Positions 15,827 through 24,971 of a stretch of 64,000 bases of DNA are shown one piece after another. The notes under the pieces are model-generated. The model was not told the origin of the DNA, did no database searches, and worked only from the letters and a program-made list of their open reading frames with translations. The position numbers and the translations under genes were made by a program. Source of the stretch: Natrinema pellirubrum DSM 15624 (GTDB lineage: Archaea; Halobacteriota; Halobacteria; Halobacteriales; Natrialbaceae); assembly GCF_000230735.2 (NCBI RefSeq), contig NC_019962.1:620001-684000 (forward strand). The letters are read 5' to 3'. How positions within the stretch are numbered: position 1 is the first letter of the stretch; each line of letters opens with the position of its first letter.

Positions 15827-16918
15827 ATGACCCAATCCAATCTCACCCGACGACGGGCGATGCAGGCGATCGGAGCGACCGGCGCGTTGGCAGTCGCCGG
15901 CTGCCTCGGTGGCGACACCCAGACCGACAGCGGGAACGGCGACCAGTCGGCGGCTGAGGACGAGGGGCTGCCAGCGGCCAAAACCGTCGATGTCGACCGC
16001 ATCGCGCGGGACCCGACGGACATTCCGGACCCGGTCGACTGGAACGAGCCCCGCGAACACGACGTCACGATCCGGACCGAGCGGGTCACGGCCGAGATCG
16101 AGCCCGGGGTCACCTTCGACTACATGACCTTCGAGGGGCAGGTGCCTGGACCGATGCTCCGGGTTCGCCGCGGCGACCGAGTGAACCTCACCTTCGATGT
16201 CCCCGACGACCTGAACGTGGCCGCCCACAACATGGACTTCCACGCGGTCTACGGCCCCGGCGGCGGTGCCGACGCGACCACGATCGCGCCCGGCGACGAC
16301 CCCACCCAGATCAGCTTCACCGCCGATTACGCCGGCGTGTTCATCTATCACTGTGCGATCCCGAACATGGATCAGCACATCAGTAGCGGCATGTTCGGCT
16401 CGATCCTCGTCGAACCCGAGGACGGTCTGCCCGAGGTCGACAACGAGTTCTACCTCGGTCAGCACGAGATCTACACGGACGGTGACCTCGGCGAGGAAGG
16501 CCACCACGGCTTCGACTTCGATGCGATGCTCAAAGAAGAGCCGACCTACGTGGTCTTCAACGGCCAGGCCTACGGCTTCACCCCCGACGGCGGCGTCCCC
16601 ATGGAGGCCAACACTGGCGAAACCGCCCGGGTGTACTTCGCCAACGGCGGCCCGAACCTGCTGAGTTCCTGGCACGCCATCGGCAACGTCTGGAGTCGCT
16701 TCTACCGCGACGGCGACCTCCTGACCGACCCCGATCGCAACGTCGAAACCGCTCCCGTCGCACCCGGCACTACCGCCGCGGCCGAAATGGAGTTCCCGGT
16801 GCCGGGACCGGTCAAGATCGTCGACCACGCCCTGACTCGTGCCGCCCGCCGCGGCGCACTCGGCGTCGTCGACGTCAGTGGCGAGCCTACCCGCGACATC
16901 TACGACGAGGACCCGTGA
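15827..16918 (+). CDS. nirK: Copper-containing nitrite reductase (NO-forming)
   Basis: NirK reduces nitrite to nitric oxide in denitrification, outside the cell membrane. The 363-residue protein has two cupredoxin domains. Copper ligands are visible in HNMDFH (type 1 and type 2), FIYHCAIPNMDQHISSGM (type 2 His, type 1 Cys, His and Met) and SSWHAIGN (type 2 His). The N-terminus has a twin-arginine motif (LTRRRAMQAIG) and a lipobox VAGC with C26, so it is exported folded by Tat and lipid-anchored. A spacer of low-complexity acidic residues follows the cysteine. No nor or nos gene is within this window; the membrane protein downstream is on the same strand. Confidence 0.95.
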   Translation: MTQSNLTRRRAMQAIGATGALAVAGCLGGDTQTDSGNGDQSAAEDEGLPAAKTVDVDRIARDPTDIPDPVDWNEPREHDVTIRTERVTAEIEPGVTFDYMTFEGQVPGPMLRVRRGDRVNLTFDVPDDLNVAAHNMDFHAVYGPGGGADATTIAPGDDPTQISFTADYAGVFIYHCAIPNMDQHISSGMFGSILVEPEDGLPEVDNEFYLGQHEIYTDGDLGEEGHHGFDFDAMLKEEPTYVVFNGQAYGFTPDGGVPMEANTGETARVYFANGGPNLLSSWHAIGNVWSRFYRDGDLLTDPDRNVETAPVAPGTTAAAEMEFPVPGPVKIVDHALTRAARRGALGVVDVSGEPTRDIYDEDP

Positions 16919-17102
16919 GCGGGGACTCGGCCGCTGATCCCTTTCTCGCCGCCTCGGTACTTGTCTGACCGCGCCGGGACCGACAGCCGTCGCCTCGAGC
17001 GGTGCGACCGCGGTCGCTGAACCGACTCGTCACTGGCCGGTATGTCGGACGCTGCGCGGTCGTCCGCGACGGCTTCCCGAGCGGCGGAAACAGGGATACA
17101 TA

Positions 17103-17108
17103 CTTATA
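17103..17108 (+). promoter_or_regulatory. TATA-like box for a leaderless gene
   Basis: CTTATA is centred about 28 nt before the ATG at 17134, the spacing of leaderless haloarchaeal promoters. This decides the start of the seven-helix protein, whose frame is open further upstream. Confidence 0.55.
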
Positions 17109-17133
17109 CTGGCTCGGCTGTCACGTTCATCCG

Positions 17134-17925
17134 ATGGTGTTCGCCCCTATTTCGTCGATCACGTTCGATGCCAGCGATCCGGCCACGACGGTCGCGATCG
17201 GACGGCTGTTCGCGTACCTCGCGATGGGCGTTGCAGCCGTCGTATTGCTCTATTATGCGATCATCTACGTTCGAGAGGTGCTGGCCGTCGAAGCCACCAC
17301 CGAACAGTGGTATCTGTTGATCGGCATCGGCGCGGCGATCGTCTACGCCGTCTCAGGCGTCGCCTCGCTGTTGCTCGAGCCCGAGTGGATCGGCCGGTTC
17401 GTCGACGGAGCGATCCTCTTTTTCTTCCTCTTTATCGCGTTGGCGATCCGTGCGATGTACCACGACCAGCCGGCCGCGGGCGACCGGTCTCGGCTGTTAC
17501 CGGCGTGGGCGGATTACGTCGTCATCGCCGGCTTCGTCGCCGCGTGGTGGGGGGCCTTCCTCGCACAGACCGCCTCGACCCGGCTGGTGGTCGCGGTCGG
17601 CTGGATCGTTACTTCCGCGTGGGCGGTGTTGTACGGCGTCCGCGCCGTGCGGGTCCACGAGGGGACGACATTCGCCGCCCTGACGCGACACCTGCTGCCG
17701 GCGATCGTCTGTGTCACTGCCGTCGTCTTCGTCGATCTGGTGACGAACCACCTCGCAGGCTACGGGGCACTCGCCGACGCCGCGTGGCTCGTCGGGACCT
17801 CGCTGGTCGCCGCGTTCCTGTTCAACACCGCCGTGGCAATCCGCCAGCAGGGCGGCGAACTCGAGCGGATGTACGACTGGACGACTTGGCGCGAACAGTC
17901 GCTTGACGACGGTTCGTTCGAGTGA
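17134..17925 (+). CDS. Seven-helix membrane protein of unknown function
   Basis: A 263-residue integral membrane protein with seven predicted helices, at about residues 20-45, 50-75, 88-112, 125-147, 150-173, 185-207 and 220-245. The topology recalls microbial rhodopsins, but no lysine is present in the last helix, so it cannot bind retinal in the usual way. I chose the ATG at 17134 from the TATA spacing; 44 upstream codons in frame lack membrane or family character. It is the next gene after nirK, 215 nt away with its own promoter. A function in nitrogen-oxide respiration is possible but unsupported by motifs. Confidence 0.75.
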   Translation: MVFAPISSITFDASDPATTVAIGRLFAYLAMGVAAVVLLYYAIIYVREVLAVEATTEQWYLLIGIGAAIVYAVSGVASLLLEPEWIGRFVDGAILFFFLFIALAIRAMYHDQPAAGDRSRLLPAWADYVVIAGFVAAWWGAFLAQTASTRLVVAVGWIVTSAWAVLYGVRAVRVHEGTTFAALTRHLLPAIVCVTAVVFVDLVTNHLAGYGALADAAWLVGTSLVAAFLFNTAVAIRQQGGELERMYDWTTWREQSLDDGSFE

Positions 17926-17952
17926 CGCTGTCGGCCGGTGCGAACGCACCGA

Positions 17953-18192
17953 CTAGAGTTCGCCCCGCAGGACGACCTCGTTGTCGACGCGGCGAAGCAT
18001 GTCCTCGGTAACGACGTAGTCCTCGTCGTCTTCGCCCTCCCAGCCGACCGAGGCGAGGACCTGTTCGGCCAGACTGGGGTCGGGATCGACGTACGCCCTG
18101 CCGTTCTCGACTTTCGCGACGATGCCCAGTTCCTTCCCTTCGACATCGACGACAGTCTTGCCGACCGCATCGTCGGTCAGTGGTGCTGTCAC
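17953..18192 (-). CDS. PRC-barrel-like protein
   Basis: A 79-residue soluble protein with the short beta-strand pattern of a PRC-barrel: LTDDAVGKTVVDVEGKELGI, then VENGRAYVDPDP. The start is a GTG at 18192, giving MTAPLTDDAV as in related haloarchaeal proteins; the open frame continues upstream without resemblance. PRC-barrels occur in RNA-processing and photosynthetic proteins; small stand-alone archaeal copies are uncharacterised. It converges on the seven-helix membrane protein with 27 nt between the stop codons. Confidence 0.75.
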   Translation of the reverse strand: MTAPLTDDAVGKTVVDVEGKELGIVAKVENGRAYVDPDPSLAEQVLASVGWEGEDDEDYVVTEDMLRRVDNEVVLRGEL

Positions 18193-18372
18193 GGGGAGCG
18201 GATACGAGGGGGATCGGGGTAAACGACCGGCCGTCCCGTGCCGGCGGGAGACGGCCGCAGGCGAGAACCGGCCGGCATCCGGTCGATTTCGGCTGTGTGC
18301 CCCCGGACTATTTGCCGCTGGGTGCAGACTGTACGGCTGACGGAACGCGGACCGGCCGCACCACACGTACCC

Positions 18373-18522
18373 ATGACACAGACACTCGAGATCGGCGACG
18401 ATCTGGCGGAGCGACTCGAAAGCCACTGCGAGGAGGGCCAATCGCCCGCGGAACTCATCGAGGAACTGGTCTCGATGTACGAGACCGAGGGCGCGTTCTT
18501 ACAGGAGGGCTACTCCGAGTAA
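18373..18522 (+). CDS. Small ribbon-helix-helix-like protein
   Basis: A 49-residue protein starting MTQTLEIGDDLAERLESHC, with one short strand followed by two helices. This is the ribbon-helix-helix pattern of CopG/Arc-type DNA-binding or antitoxin proteins. No toxin gene adjoins it: the next gene, 5 nt downstream, is a TIM-barrel protein, so the pair is probably one transcript. DNA binding is inferred from the fold only. Confidence 0.7.
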   Translation: MTQTLEIGDDLAERLESHCEEGQSPAELIEELVSMYETEGAFLQEGYSE

Positions 18523-18527
18523 CGGGA

Positions 18528-19220
18528 ATGGGTCTCGAGTACCCCTTCTTTCTGGTAAATTTCAAGGCCGCCGAGGGGACGGCCGGCGACGACGGCCTCG
18601 CGTTCGCGGAGACGATCGACCGCGTCGCCGACGAAACGGGGCGTCGGTTCGCCGTCGCTCCGCAGCCCCCCGACCTCCGGCGCGTCGCCGAGCGAACCGA
18701 CCTGCTCGTCGTCGCGCAGGCGGGTACCCCACGAGCGGAGTGTGGCGTGGGCGACCTCTCCCTCGAGGCGGTCGCGGCCGCGGGGGCCGACGCCGTCTTC
18801 GTCTCGCATCCGGAGAACGAGGTCGCGTTCACGGCCCTCGAGCGTGCGGTAGACCGGTGTCGCGAACTGGGCCTCGACTCGATCGTCGCCGTCGAGAGCC
18901 GGGCGACGACCCGGATGGCGCTGGCCGCCGAGCCGGACTGTCTGCTCTTCGAGCGGCCGACGGATATCGGCAGCGACGCGGGGCTGATCCGGAGCGACCC
19001 CGAGCGGATCGCAACGTTCGTCGAGACGGTCGCCGACGAACGCCCGGCGACGAGGACGTTCGTCGGCGGCGGGGTCCGCACCGCCGCGGACGTCGCCCGC
19101 GCGTTCGAGTGTGGCGTCGACGCGACGGGGGCCGCCTCCGCGGCCCTCGAGGCCGCGGATCGGGACTCGTGGCTGCGATCGATCGCGACGGCCGTCCCAC
19201 CGGCCGGATCGGCTGAGTGA
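18528..19220 (+). CDS. Divergent triosephosphate-isomerase-like TIM-barrel protein
   Basis: A 230-residue barrel similar in length and order to archaeal triosephosphate isomerase, which interconverts DHAP and GAP. K13 (VNFK), H94 (VSHPEN) and E142 (LLFERP) sit where the catalytic Lys, His and Glu of TpiA lie. The phosphate-gripping segments differ: the archaeal EPPELIGTG loop is ERPTDIGSDA, and the QHxxxxxxGSHTG segment is AQAGTPRAECGVGD. A standard tpiA may exist elsewhere in the genome, making this a paralog of unknown substrate. It follows the RHH-like gene by 5 nt. Confidence 0.75.
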   Translation: MGLEYPFFLVNFKAAEGTAGDDGLAFAETIDRVADETGRRFAVAPQPPDLRRVAERTDLLVVAQAGTPRAECGVGDLSLEAVAAAGADAVFVSHPENEVAFTALERAVDRCRELGLDSIVAVESRATTRMALAAEPDCLLFERPTDIGSDAGLIRSDPERIATFVETVADERPATRTFVGGGVRTAADVARAFECGVDATGAASAALEAADRDSWLRSIATAVPPAGSAE

Positions 19221-19329
19221 CCGCAGTCTGCGTCGATTCGCTCGCGGCGGTTCGGTTTGCGGGACACTCAGTCGTCACTAGATGTGACAGGGCCTGACAC
19301 TCAAGTGGGTGGTCGGCGTACGGTCCGGT

Positions 19330-19746
19330 ATGCACCAACTGGTCGCGCTCGATGACTCGGAACCGGGGTGGGCGGCCCTCGAGTTCGCCTGCCGGGAGCA
19401 TCCCGACGACGACCTCACCGTCGTTCACGCGGTCGATCCGACCGATAGCGGCTACGGCGAGATGGCGCATCTGGGTCCGGAGGGACTGCTCGAGCGCCAG
19501 CGGGAGGCCGCCGAGGAGTTGCTCGCCGAGGCCGACGAGCGCGCGGCCGAGTACGACTGTGCGCTCGAGACGGCAACGATCGTCGGCCAACCGGCCGAGG
19601 CGATCGTCGACTTCGCCGTCGAGAACGGCGTCGACCGGATCGTCGTGGGGAGTCACGGCCGGACCGGGTTCTCGCGGGTACTGCTCGGCAGCGTCGCCGA
19701 ACGGATCGCCCGACAGGCGCCCGTCCCCGTGACGATCGTTCGGTAG
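19330..19746 (+). CDS. Universal stress protein, ATP-binding type
   Basis: A 138-residue single UspA domain. The C-terminal motif GSHGRTGFSRVLLGSVAERI fits the ATP-binding G-x2-G-x9-G-S pattern, and the N-terminal ALDDS carries the nucleotide-contacting aspartate. The ATG at 19330 starts directly at the first strand. It stands alone, followed by 252 bp (19747-19998) in which I see only short uninformative frames and the promoter of the next gene. UspA proteins help cells survive stress, but the specific role is not evident. Confidence 0.9.
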   Translation: MHQLVALDDSEPGWAALEFACREHPDDDLTVVHAVDPTDSGYGEMAHLGPEGLLERQREAAEELLAEADERAAEYDCALETATIVGQPAEAIVDFAVENGVDRIVVGSHGRTGFSRVLLGSVAERIARQAPVPVTIVR

Positions 19747-19998
19747 CGACCTGTCGTCTCGTCGTGGACGGCCTCGAAGAACTCTCTGTGTCCCATGGCA
19801 ACTATGCCCACGGCGTTACGTTCGAGACGTCAATTCGTTCCGCCGAACCTGTTCGATTAGCGGAGTATCTCCCGGTATCGATGCTGTACGACCGGTCTAT
19901 CGGTTCTCCCGAGTCAGGCCCGGTACCCAAGGGATTCCACTACGTACCGCCCGTCGTAACTGGACAAACTAATTAAGGTCCGCCACAGTCCCGATTAC

Positions 19999-21249
19999 AT
20001 GAACGACCGCTACGACGTAGTCATCGCCGGTGCCGGTCCCGCCGGCGCACAGTGTGCCCGCGATATCGCTGCCAGGGGGTACGACGTCGTCGTCCTCGAG
20101 ACCGAAGCGGAGGACGAGTTCCCGCGCCAGAGCAACAAGTCCACTGCGGGAACCTTCCACTCGATGATGTCCGCGTTCGGTATCCCCGACGACGTGGTGA
20201 TGCAGTACACCGACAGTGTCGTCCTCGAGTCCCCGACCGAACACTACGTCCGGGACCAGCCCGGTGCGGTACTGGAGTTCGCGGACTTCAAACGTTACCT
20301 CGTTGCAGACGGGCGTGAAACGGGTGCGGAGTACCGGTTCGACGCCCGCGTGACCGCGCCGATCATGGAGGGCGGCGAGATCGCCGGCGTCAGATACAAC
20401 GGCGACGAAGAGGTGTACGGCGACATCGTCATCGACGCGACGGGGCCGAGCGCCCCCCTCGCGAAGAAGCTCGACGTCGTCGACCTCAAACGCGAGAACC
20501 ACGCCATCGGCATCGAGTACGAGTTCGAGGGGATCGATATCGACCGCCCCGGCTTCGCCGACCTGCGGGACGCGATGATGCTCCGGCTCGACCACGAGAT
20601 CGCGCCCGGCGGCTACTCGTGGATCTTCCACACCGGCGAGGACACCGCCAAGGTCGGCCTCTGTTACATCCAGAACGAACACCACAGCCGCTACGCCAAG
20701 GACGGCCACACCATCGACGACTACATGGAACACTGGCTCGAGACCGACCCTCGATTCAGCGAGGCCGAAAAGATCGCCGGCAAGCAACACCGCGGCTCGG
20801 CCCACATCCAAAAGCCCGGCCAGCTCCACACCGACCGGTTCATGGCCATCGGCGACACGGTCCCGACCGTCGACCCGCTCTGGGGCGAGGGAATCAACAA
20901 GTGCATGCAGTCGGGCCGGGTGGCCGCCATGGCCGCCGACAGCTGTCTCAAACACGACGACATCGAGCCCACCGCCGAGAACCTCGCGGTCTATGACACC
21001 CTCTGGCACCGCGACGTCGCGCCCAACGTCGACAACCGGCTGCTGATGACTCGCCTCCTCTATCTCGCACCCAACGAGCGCTACGACAAGCTCATGCGGG
21101 ACCTCGAGCGCCTAGACGACGACACGCTGGCCAAGGCGAACAAGGGGAACTTCCGTGCCATCGCGCGCCTGCTCGAACTCGAGGACGCGCCGCTGCTCGT
21201 CCAACTCGCAAAACAGCACCTCGATCTGGACCTCCGATCGCTGGTATAG
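19999..21249 (+). CDS. Geranylgeranyl reductase family FAD protein (archaeal lipid saturation)
   Basis: A 416-residue flavoprotein of the digeranylgeranylglycerophospholipid reductase family, which saturates the isoprenoid chains of archaeal membrane lipids. The N-terminal FAD-binding VVIAGAGPAGAQCARDIA (GxGxxG) is followed by LET, and the second FAD motif AIGDTVPTVDPLWGEGINK is near residue 283. The length fits the family. An AT-rich TAATTAA patch sits about 27 nt before the ATG, so the message is probably leaderless. The choice between lipid reductase and chlorophyll-type paralogs favours lipid in this organism. Confidence 0.88.
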   Translation: MNDRYDVVIAGAGPAGAQCARDIAARGYDVVVLETEAEDEFPRQSNKSTAGTFHSMMSAFGIPDDVVMQYTDSVVLESPTEHYVRDQPGAVLEFADFKRYLVADGRETGAEYRFDARVTAPIMEGGEIAGVRYNGDEEVYGDIVIDATGPSAPLAKKLDVVDLKRENHAIGIEYEFEGIDIDRPGFADLRDAMMLRLDHEIAPGGYSWIFHTGEDTAKVGLCYIQNEHHSRYAKDGHTIDDYMEHWLETDPRFSEAEKIAGKQHRGSAHIQKPGQLHTDRFMAIGDTVPTVDPLWGEGINKCMQSGRVAAMAADSCLKHDDIEPTAENLAVYDTLWHRDVAPNVDNRLLMTRLLYLAPNERYDKLMRDLERLDDDTLAKANKGNFRAIARLLELEDAPLLVQLAKQHLDLDLRSLV

Positions 21250-21311
21250 GCGGCGGCTGCCGGCCCGCGATACCGAACTGACCCGCGACGACCGAACCGC
21301 TTGCCGCGTTC

Positions 21312-22952
21312 TCAGTCGAGAAACAGCGTCTCGAACGAGCGGACGCTCTCGTCCGTCCCGGCGATGACGACCTCGTCGCCCGCCTCGAAGACGAACGCGG
21401 CCGGATCGAACTCGGTGATCGTCTCGCCGTCTCGAACCGCGGCGAGGACGGTACAACCGGTCCGGGAGCGGACGTCGGCGTCGACGACCGTTCGCCCGGC
21501 CAACTCGCCGGCGGGGAGTCTCACGACGTCGACCTGTCTGTCGACGGCCAGGACCTCCTCGTCCTCGAGGACGGTCGAGGCGAGCATCCGCCCGCTGACG
21601 GTCGCCAGCGACTGGACGTAATCCGCGCCCGCACGGTACAGTTTCTGGACGTTCTCCGCGTCGTTGGCCCGAACGATGATGTCGACTGATGGGTCCAGGT
21701 CTCGGACGACCAGCGTGGCAAAGATGGCGCTCGTGTCGTCGTCCAGCGTGATGATCACGGCCGACGCACCGTCGATCCCGACCTCGTCGATCGTCGCCGG
21801 ATCGCGCGCGTCTCCGACGATATCGACGCCGTCCTTGTCGTCGCTGTCGAGGACGGTTACCCGGGTGTTCGTCGCCGCGAGCGCCTCGCCGGCCGCCATA
21901 CCGGCCTCGCCGTAGCCGGCGATCACGACACGCCGTGCCGCGAAGGGATGGACCGTCGACGCGGCCTCGGCCCGCAACTCGTCGATCCGGTCGGGCTCGC
22001 CCGCTACGAGCAGTCGCGTCCCCGTCTCGAGGTCGCGATCGGGCGGAATCGGGCTCTCGAAGTCCCCGTTGAACCAGGCCCCGATCCCGTCGACGCCGAA
22101 CCGGTTCCGGAGCCCGACCGCGTCGGCGGTCCGTCCACAGAGGTCGCTCCCCTCGGCGATCGAGAGTTCGACGAGTTCCAGATCGTTCCCGATCTCGACC
22201 CCCTCGTCGACCGCGGTCGTGACGGCCGTCGGCACCCGGTGGGCGAAGCTCTCGCCGAGCAACTGCCGGGGTGAGAGGACCTCGTCGGCCCCCGCAATCC
22301 GGTGATACTCCCCGAGGCGCTGATCCTCGACCAGCGTCACGACCCTGATCTCGGGGTTTGCCTCCTGCGCCGAGAGGACGATGCTCGCGTTCGTGTCGTC
22401 CGCTGCATCGGCCACGACTGCCCGCGCCCGTTCGATCCCCGCGTCCTCGAGAACGTCGATGGATTCGGGATCACCGTGGACCACCCGCCGGTCGGTCTCG
22501 TGGAGTTCCCTCGCCGCTCCTTCGTCGGACTCGACGACGACGTACTCCTGTCCGCGGGACTCGAGTTCCTCGATAAAGGCATCGCCGCGGGGCGAGTACT
22601 CGCAGACGATGACGTGGTCCTCGAGGTCGGACGCGGTCGTCGGGGGCGTCGTCGCGAGCGCCGATCGGAGCCACGGGACGGCGAAGATGTCGACACCCGT
22701 GAGGATCAGCCCGATTCCCGTCAGTTGGAGCCCGATCATCAGGAAGTTCATCTGGGGCGTCGACCAGGGCGCATCCTCGCCGTAGCCGGTCGTCGTAAAG
22801 GTCTGGAAGACGACCTCGAGCGACCGGTAGAGCGGCTGGGGGTCGTTCTCCAAGGTCGCCATCCCGTAGTTGTACAGCAGCGTGGCGGCGACAGTGGTTC
22901 CGGCCACCAGCGCGAGGTAGGAGCCGGCCCGGCGCGATCGCCACAGTGACAT
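21312..22952 (-). CDS. Two-helix potassium channel with two RCK domains
   Basis: A 546-residue channel subunit. Two membrane helices at about residues 8-27 and 60-80 flank the K+ selectivity filter TTTGYGED. Two TrkA-N/TrkA-C units follow: the first begins DHVIVCEYSPRGDA, the second RVVIAGYGEAGMA (GxGxxG kept). The first Rossmann turn has lost its glycines, so only the second unit may bind nucleotide. The ATG at 22952 gives MSLWRSRRAGSYLALV, with positive residues before helix 1 as expected. It is convergent with the geranylgeranyl reductase gene. Together with the Trk cluster it marks strong investment in potassium control. Confidence 0.93.
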   Translation of the reverse strand: MSLWRSRRAGSYLALVAGTTVAATLLYNYGMATLENDPQPLYRSLEVVFQTFTTTGYGEDAPWSTPQMNFLMIGLQLTGIGLILTGVDIFAVPWLRSALATTPPTTASDLEDHVIVCEYSPRGDAFIEELESRGQEYVVVESDEGAARELHETDRRVVHGDPESIDVLEDAGIERARAVVADAADDTNASIVLSAQEANPEIRVVTLVEDQRLGEYHRIAGADEVLSPRQLLGESFAHRVPTAVTTAVDEGVEIGNDLELVELSIAEGSDLCGRTADAVGLRNRFGVDGIGAWFNGDFESPIPPDRDLETGTRLLVAGEPDRIDELRAEAASTVHPFAARRVVIAGYGEAGMAAGEALAATNTRVTVLDSDDKDGVDIVGDARDPATIDEVGIDGASAVIITLDDDTSAIFATLVVRDLDPSVDIIVRANDAENVQKLYRAGADYVQSLATVSGRMLASTVLEDEEVLAVDRQVDVVRLPAGELAGRTVVDADVRSRTGCTVLAAVRDGETITEFDPAAFVFEAGDEVVIAGTDESVRSFETLFLD

Positions 22953-23110
22953 ACACGTGCCATTCGGCGGGTGGCTGTTGACGGTATCGGTCGGCGATCT
23001 CGGAGCGAACGCCCCCGCTGCCCACCGTATGAGGGGGCGAACCGTCGATAACACGGTTACGAACGCCGCTTTCGCCGCCGATTTATACGTTTATCACCGA
23101 TATCCGGTAG

Positions 23111-23908
23111 ATGGTTGCGCTGGAGAACCTCGTGCTGGTGTTCATCGCCGGCCTGATCACGGCGCTGGCGACCGGCCTCGGCGCGCTCCCGTTTTTCTTT
23201 TTCGATGGCATTAGCGATCGGCGTAACGTCGTTCTCTGGGGGCTGTCCTCGGGGATCATGGTGTCAGCGTCGCTGTTCGGACTGGTCGAGGAGGGGCTGG
23301 CGGAGGGGACACCCCTCGAGATCGCGATCGGAATGGTCGCCGGCGTCGCACTGGTCGTCATCGCACACGATGTCCTGATGGACACCGAGATCGATCCGCG
23401 GGAGTACGAGCAGGCCGACTTCAAGAAACTCGTCCTCATCCTCGGAATCCTGACGGTTCACAGCTTCCCCGAGGGGGTCGCCATCGGCGTCTCCTTCGCG
23501 GACCTCGGTCTCGAGGGCGGCGCGCAGTTCCTCGGCTTTACCGTCCCCGTACTGGCGATCTTCATGACGATCGCGATCTCCATCCACAACGTACCCGAGG
23601 GGACCGCGATCTCGATCCCGCTGCGTTCGATGGGCGTCTCCGAATGGAAGATGGTCTGGTGGGCCGTCTTCTCGAGTCTCCCCCAGCCGATCGGGGCGGT
23701 ACTGGCGTTCGGCTTCGTCCGCTACGCTCGGGAGTTCCTTCCCTACGGCTTCGGCTTCGCCGCGGGCGCGATGATCTACCTCGTCCTCACCGAGTTCATC
23801 CCCGAGGCGCTTGACGTCGGCGAGGGGCTCCCTCGCGGCGGCAAGCGGGAACTACTCGCCGGGATCGCCGTCGGCGTGGCCGTGATGGTGCCGCTGGCGT
23901 TCATCTGA
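23111..23908 (+). CDS. ZIP family metal transporter
   Basis: A 265-residue integral membrane protein of the ZIP family, which takes up divalent metals such as zinc into the cytoplasm. Eight hydrophobic segments are visible. The metal-site helices carry HSFPEGVAIG (about residue 119) and HNVPEGTAIS (about 162), the family signatures. A histidine-rich loop is absent. TTTATA at 23082-23087 lies 26 nt before the ATG, so the gene is leaderless with its own promoter. Confidence 0.93.
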   Translation: MVALENLVLVFIAGLITALATGLGALPFFFFDGISDRRNVVLWGLSSGIMVSASLFGLVEEGLAEGTPLEIAIGMVAGVALVVIAHDVLMDTEIDPREYEQADFKKLVLILGILTVHSFPEGVAIGVSFADLGLEGGAQFLGFTVPVLAIFMTIAISIHNVPEGTAISIPLRSMGVSEWKMVWWAVFSSLPQPIGAVLAFGFVRYAREFLPYGFGFAAGAMIYLVLTEFIPEALDVGEGLPRGGKRELLAGIAVGVAVMVPLAFI

Positions 23909-23974
23909 TCCGTCGGCCCCGATCGAAGTCACGTTCCGGTAGGAATTTCACCGCGCCTGTCGTACGACCGAGAA

Positions 23975-24418
23975 ATGTTTGACACGATCGTGCTTCCGAC
24001 GGACGGGAGCGACCACGCCGAGGTCGCCGCCGAGACCGGTATCGAACTTGCGACCGCCCACGACGCGGCGGTACACGTCGTCAGCGTCGCCGACACCGGT
24101 CTGCTCGGCGGTCTCCGCCTCCCGGGCGAGGCCGCCAGCGCCGAAGACGCGATGCGGGGCCGAGCGCAGGAATCCGTCGATGCGGTCGTCGAGGCCGCCG
24201 AGGCCGCCGGCCTCGAGCCCACCGGGGCGGTCCTCGACGGACCGCCGGCGGAGGCGATCCTCGAGTACGCCCGCGACGTCGACGCCGACCTCATCGTCAT
24301 GGGGACCCGCGGACGGGGCGGCGTCCACCGGATGGCGATGGGCAGCGTCACGGACCACGTCGTCCGGTTCGGTGACGTGCCGGTCTTCGTCGCCAACTCC
24401 GAATCGAGCGTCGAGTGA
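23975..24418 (+). CDS. Universal stress protein, ATP-binding type
   Basis: A 147-residue UspA domain starting MFDTIVLPTDGSDHA with the nucleotide-contacting aspartate. The motif GTRGRGGVHRMAMGSVTDHV fits G-x2-G-x9-G-S. The gene lies 66 nt after the ZIP transporter stop, on the same strand, so they may share a transcript. It converges on a small membrane protein with 32 nt between. The specific stress is not evident. Confidence 0.9.
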   Translation: MFDTIVLPTDGSDHAEVAAETGIELATAHDAAVHVVSVADTGLLGGLRLPGEAASAEDAMRGRAQESVDAVVEAAEAAGLEPTGAVLDGPPAEAILEYARDVDADLIVMGTRGRGGVHRMAMGSVTDHVVRFGDVPVFVANSESSVE

Positions 24419-24450
24419 GCCGTTCCCGACCGGACGAGCAGCCGGCGTGA

Positions 24451-24855
24451 CTAGCGGACGATCTCGTTGATCGCTTCCGTCCGGCGGCCGATCGACCAGC
24501 CGATCAGTGCGAGGCCGGCATAGATGCCAAGCGCCGGCAGGGCATAGACCGGCGCGGTCGCTTCGGACGCGAGTCCGACTGCATCGAGCGCCAGCGCGAT
24601 CACCAGCGAAACCAACAGGAGCGCGATACCGATGTCGGCAAACCGCATGTTCGGCAACTCCCGGGGAGCGGACTGGAGCCGCCCGATCGCGTAACATAGC
24701 AGTGTTACGCTCGCCCAGCCGGCGATCAGTGCCAGCCCGGCCGATACCGGTTCGTTCGGGAGATATCGCGGGAGCAGCCAGAGATGAACGAGTCCCGCCA
24801 TGGCCAGCGCACTCCCCAGTAACACGACCACGAACGGTCGTCGATCGTCACTCAT
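24451..24855 (-). CDS. Small four-helix membrane protein
   Basis: A 134-residue protein with four predicted membrane helices at about residues 7-27, 38-58, 73-93 and 102-122. The N-terminus MSDDRRPF and the C-terminus with RR and E residues are polar. No motif indicates a function and I do not recognise the family. It is followed upstream, on the same strand, by the isochorismatase gene ending at 24972. Confidence 0.7.
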   Translation of the reverse strand: MSDDRRPFVVVLLGSALAMAGLVHLWLLPRYLPNEPVSAGLALIAGWASVTLLCYAIGRLQSAPRELPNMRFADIGIALLLVSLVIALALDAVGLASEATAPVYALPALGIYAGLALIGWSIGRRTEAINEIVR

Positions 24856-24971
24856 TGGTCTCCCTGACTGTCTCCCGTTCTATTACTGTTTTGTCATCGG
24901 CGCGCACGGGACCTCTGGGTCCGATCTCCTGTCCGATCGAGACCGGTCGTCGCGTCTCGTCGGCCGAGGAA

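Noticed and set aside
15719-16828. 369-codon minus-strand frame opposite nirK
   Set aside because: It is the antisense shadow of nirK, with Val/Asp/Gly-rich composition and no motif.
17134-17925. Possible microbial rhodopsin
   Set aside because: Seven helices suit, but no lysine lies in the last helix and the usual retinal-pocket residues are not seen.
19764-19976. 70-codon plus-strand frame between UspA and the geranylgeranyl reductase
   Set aside because: It has no recognisable domain or start context, and covers the likely promoter of the next gene.
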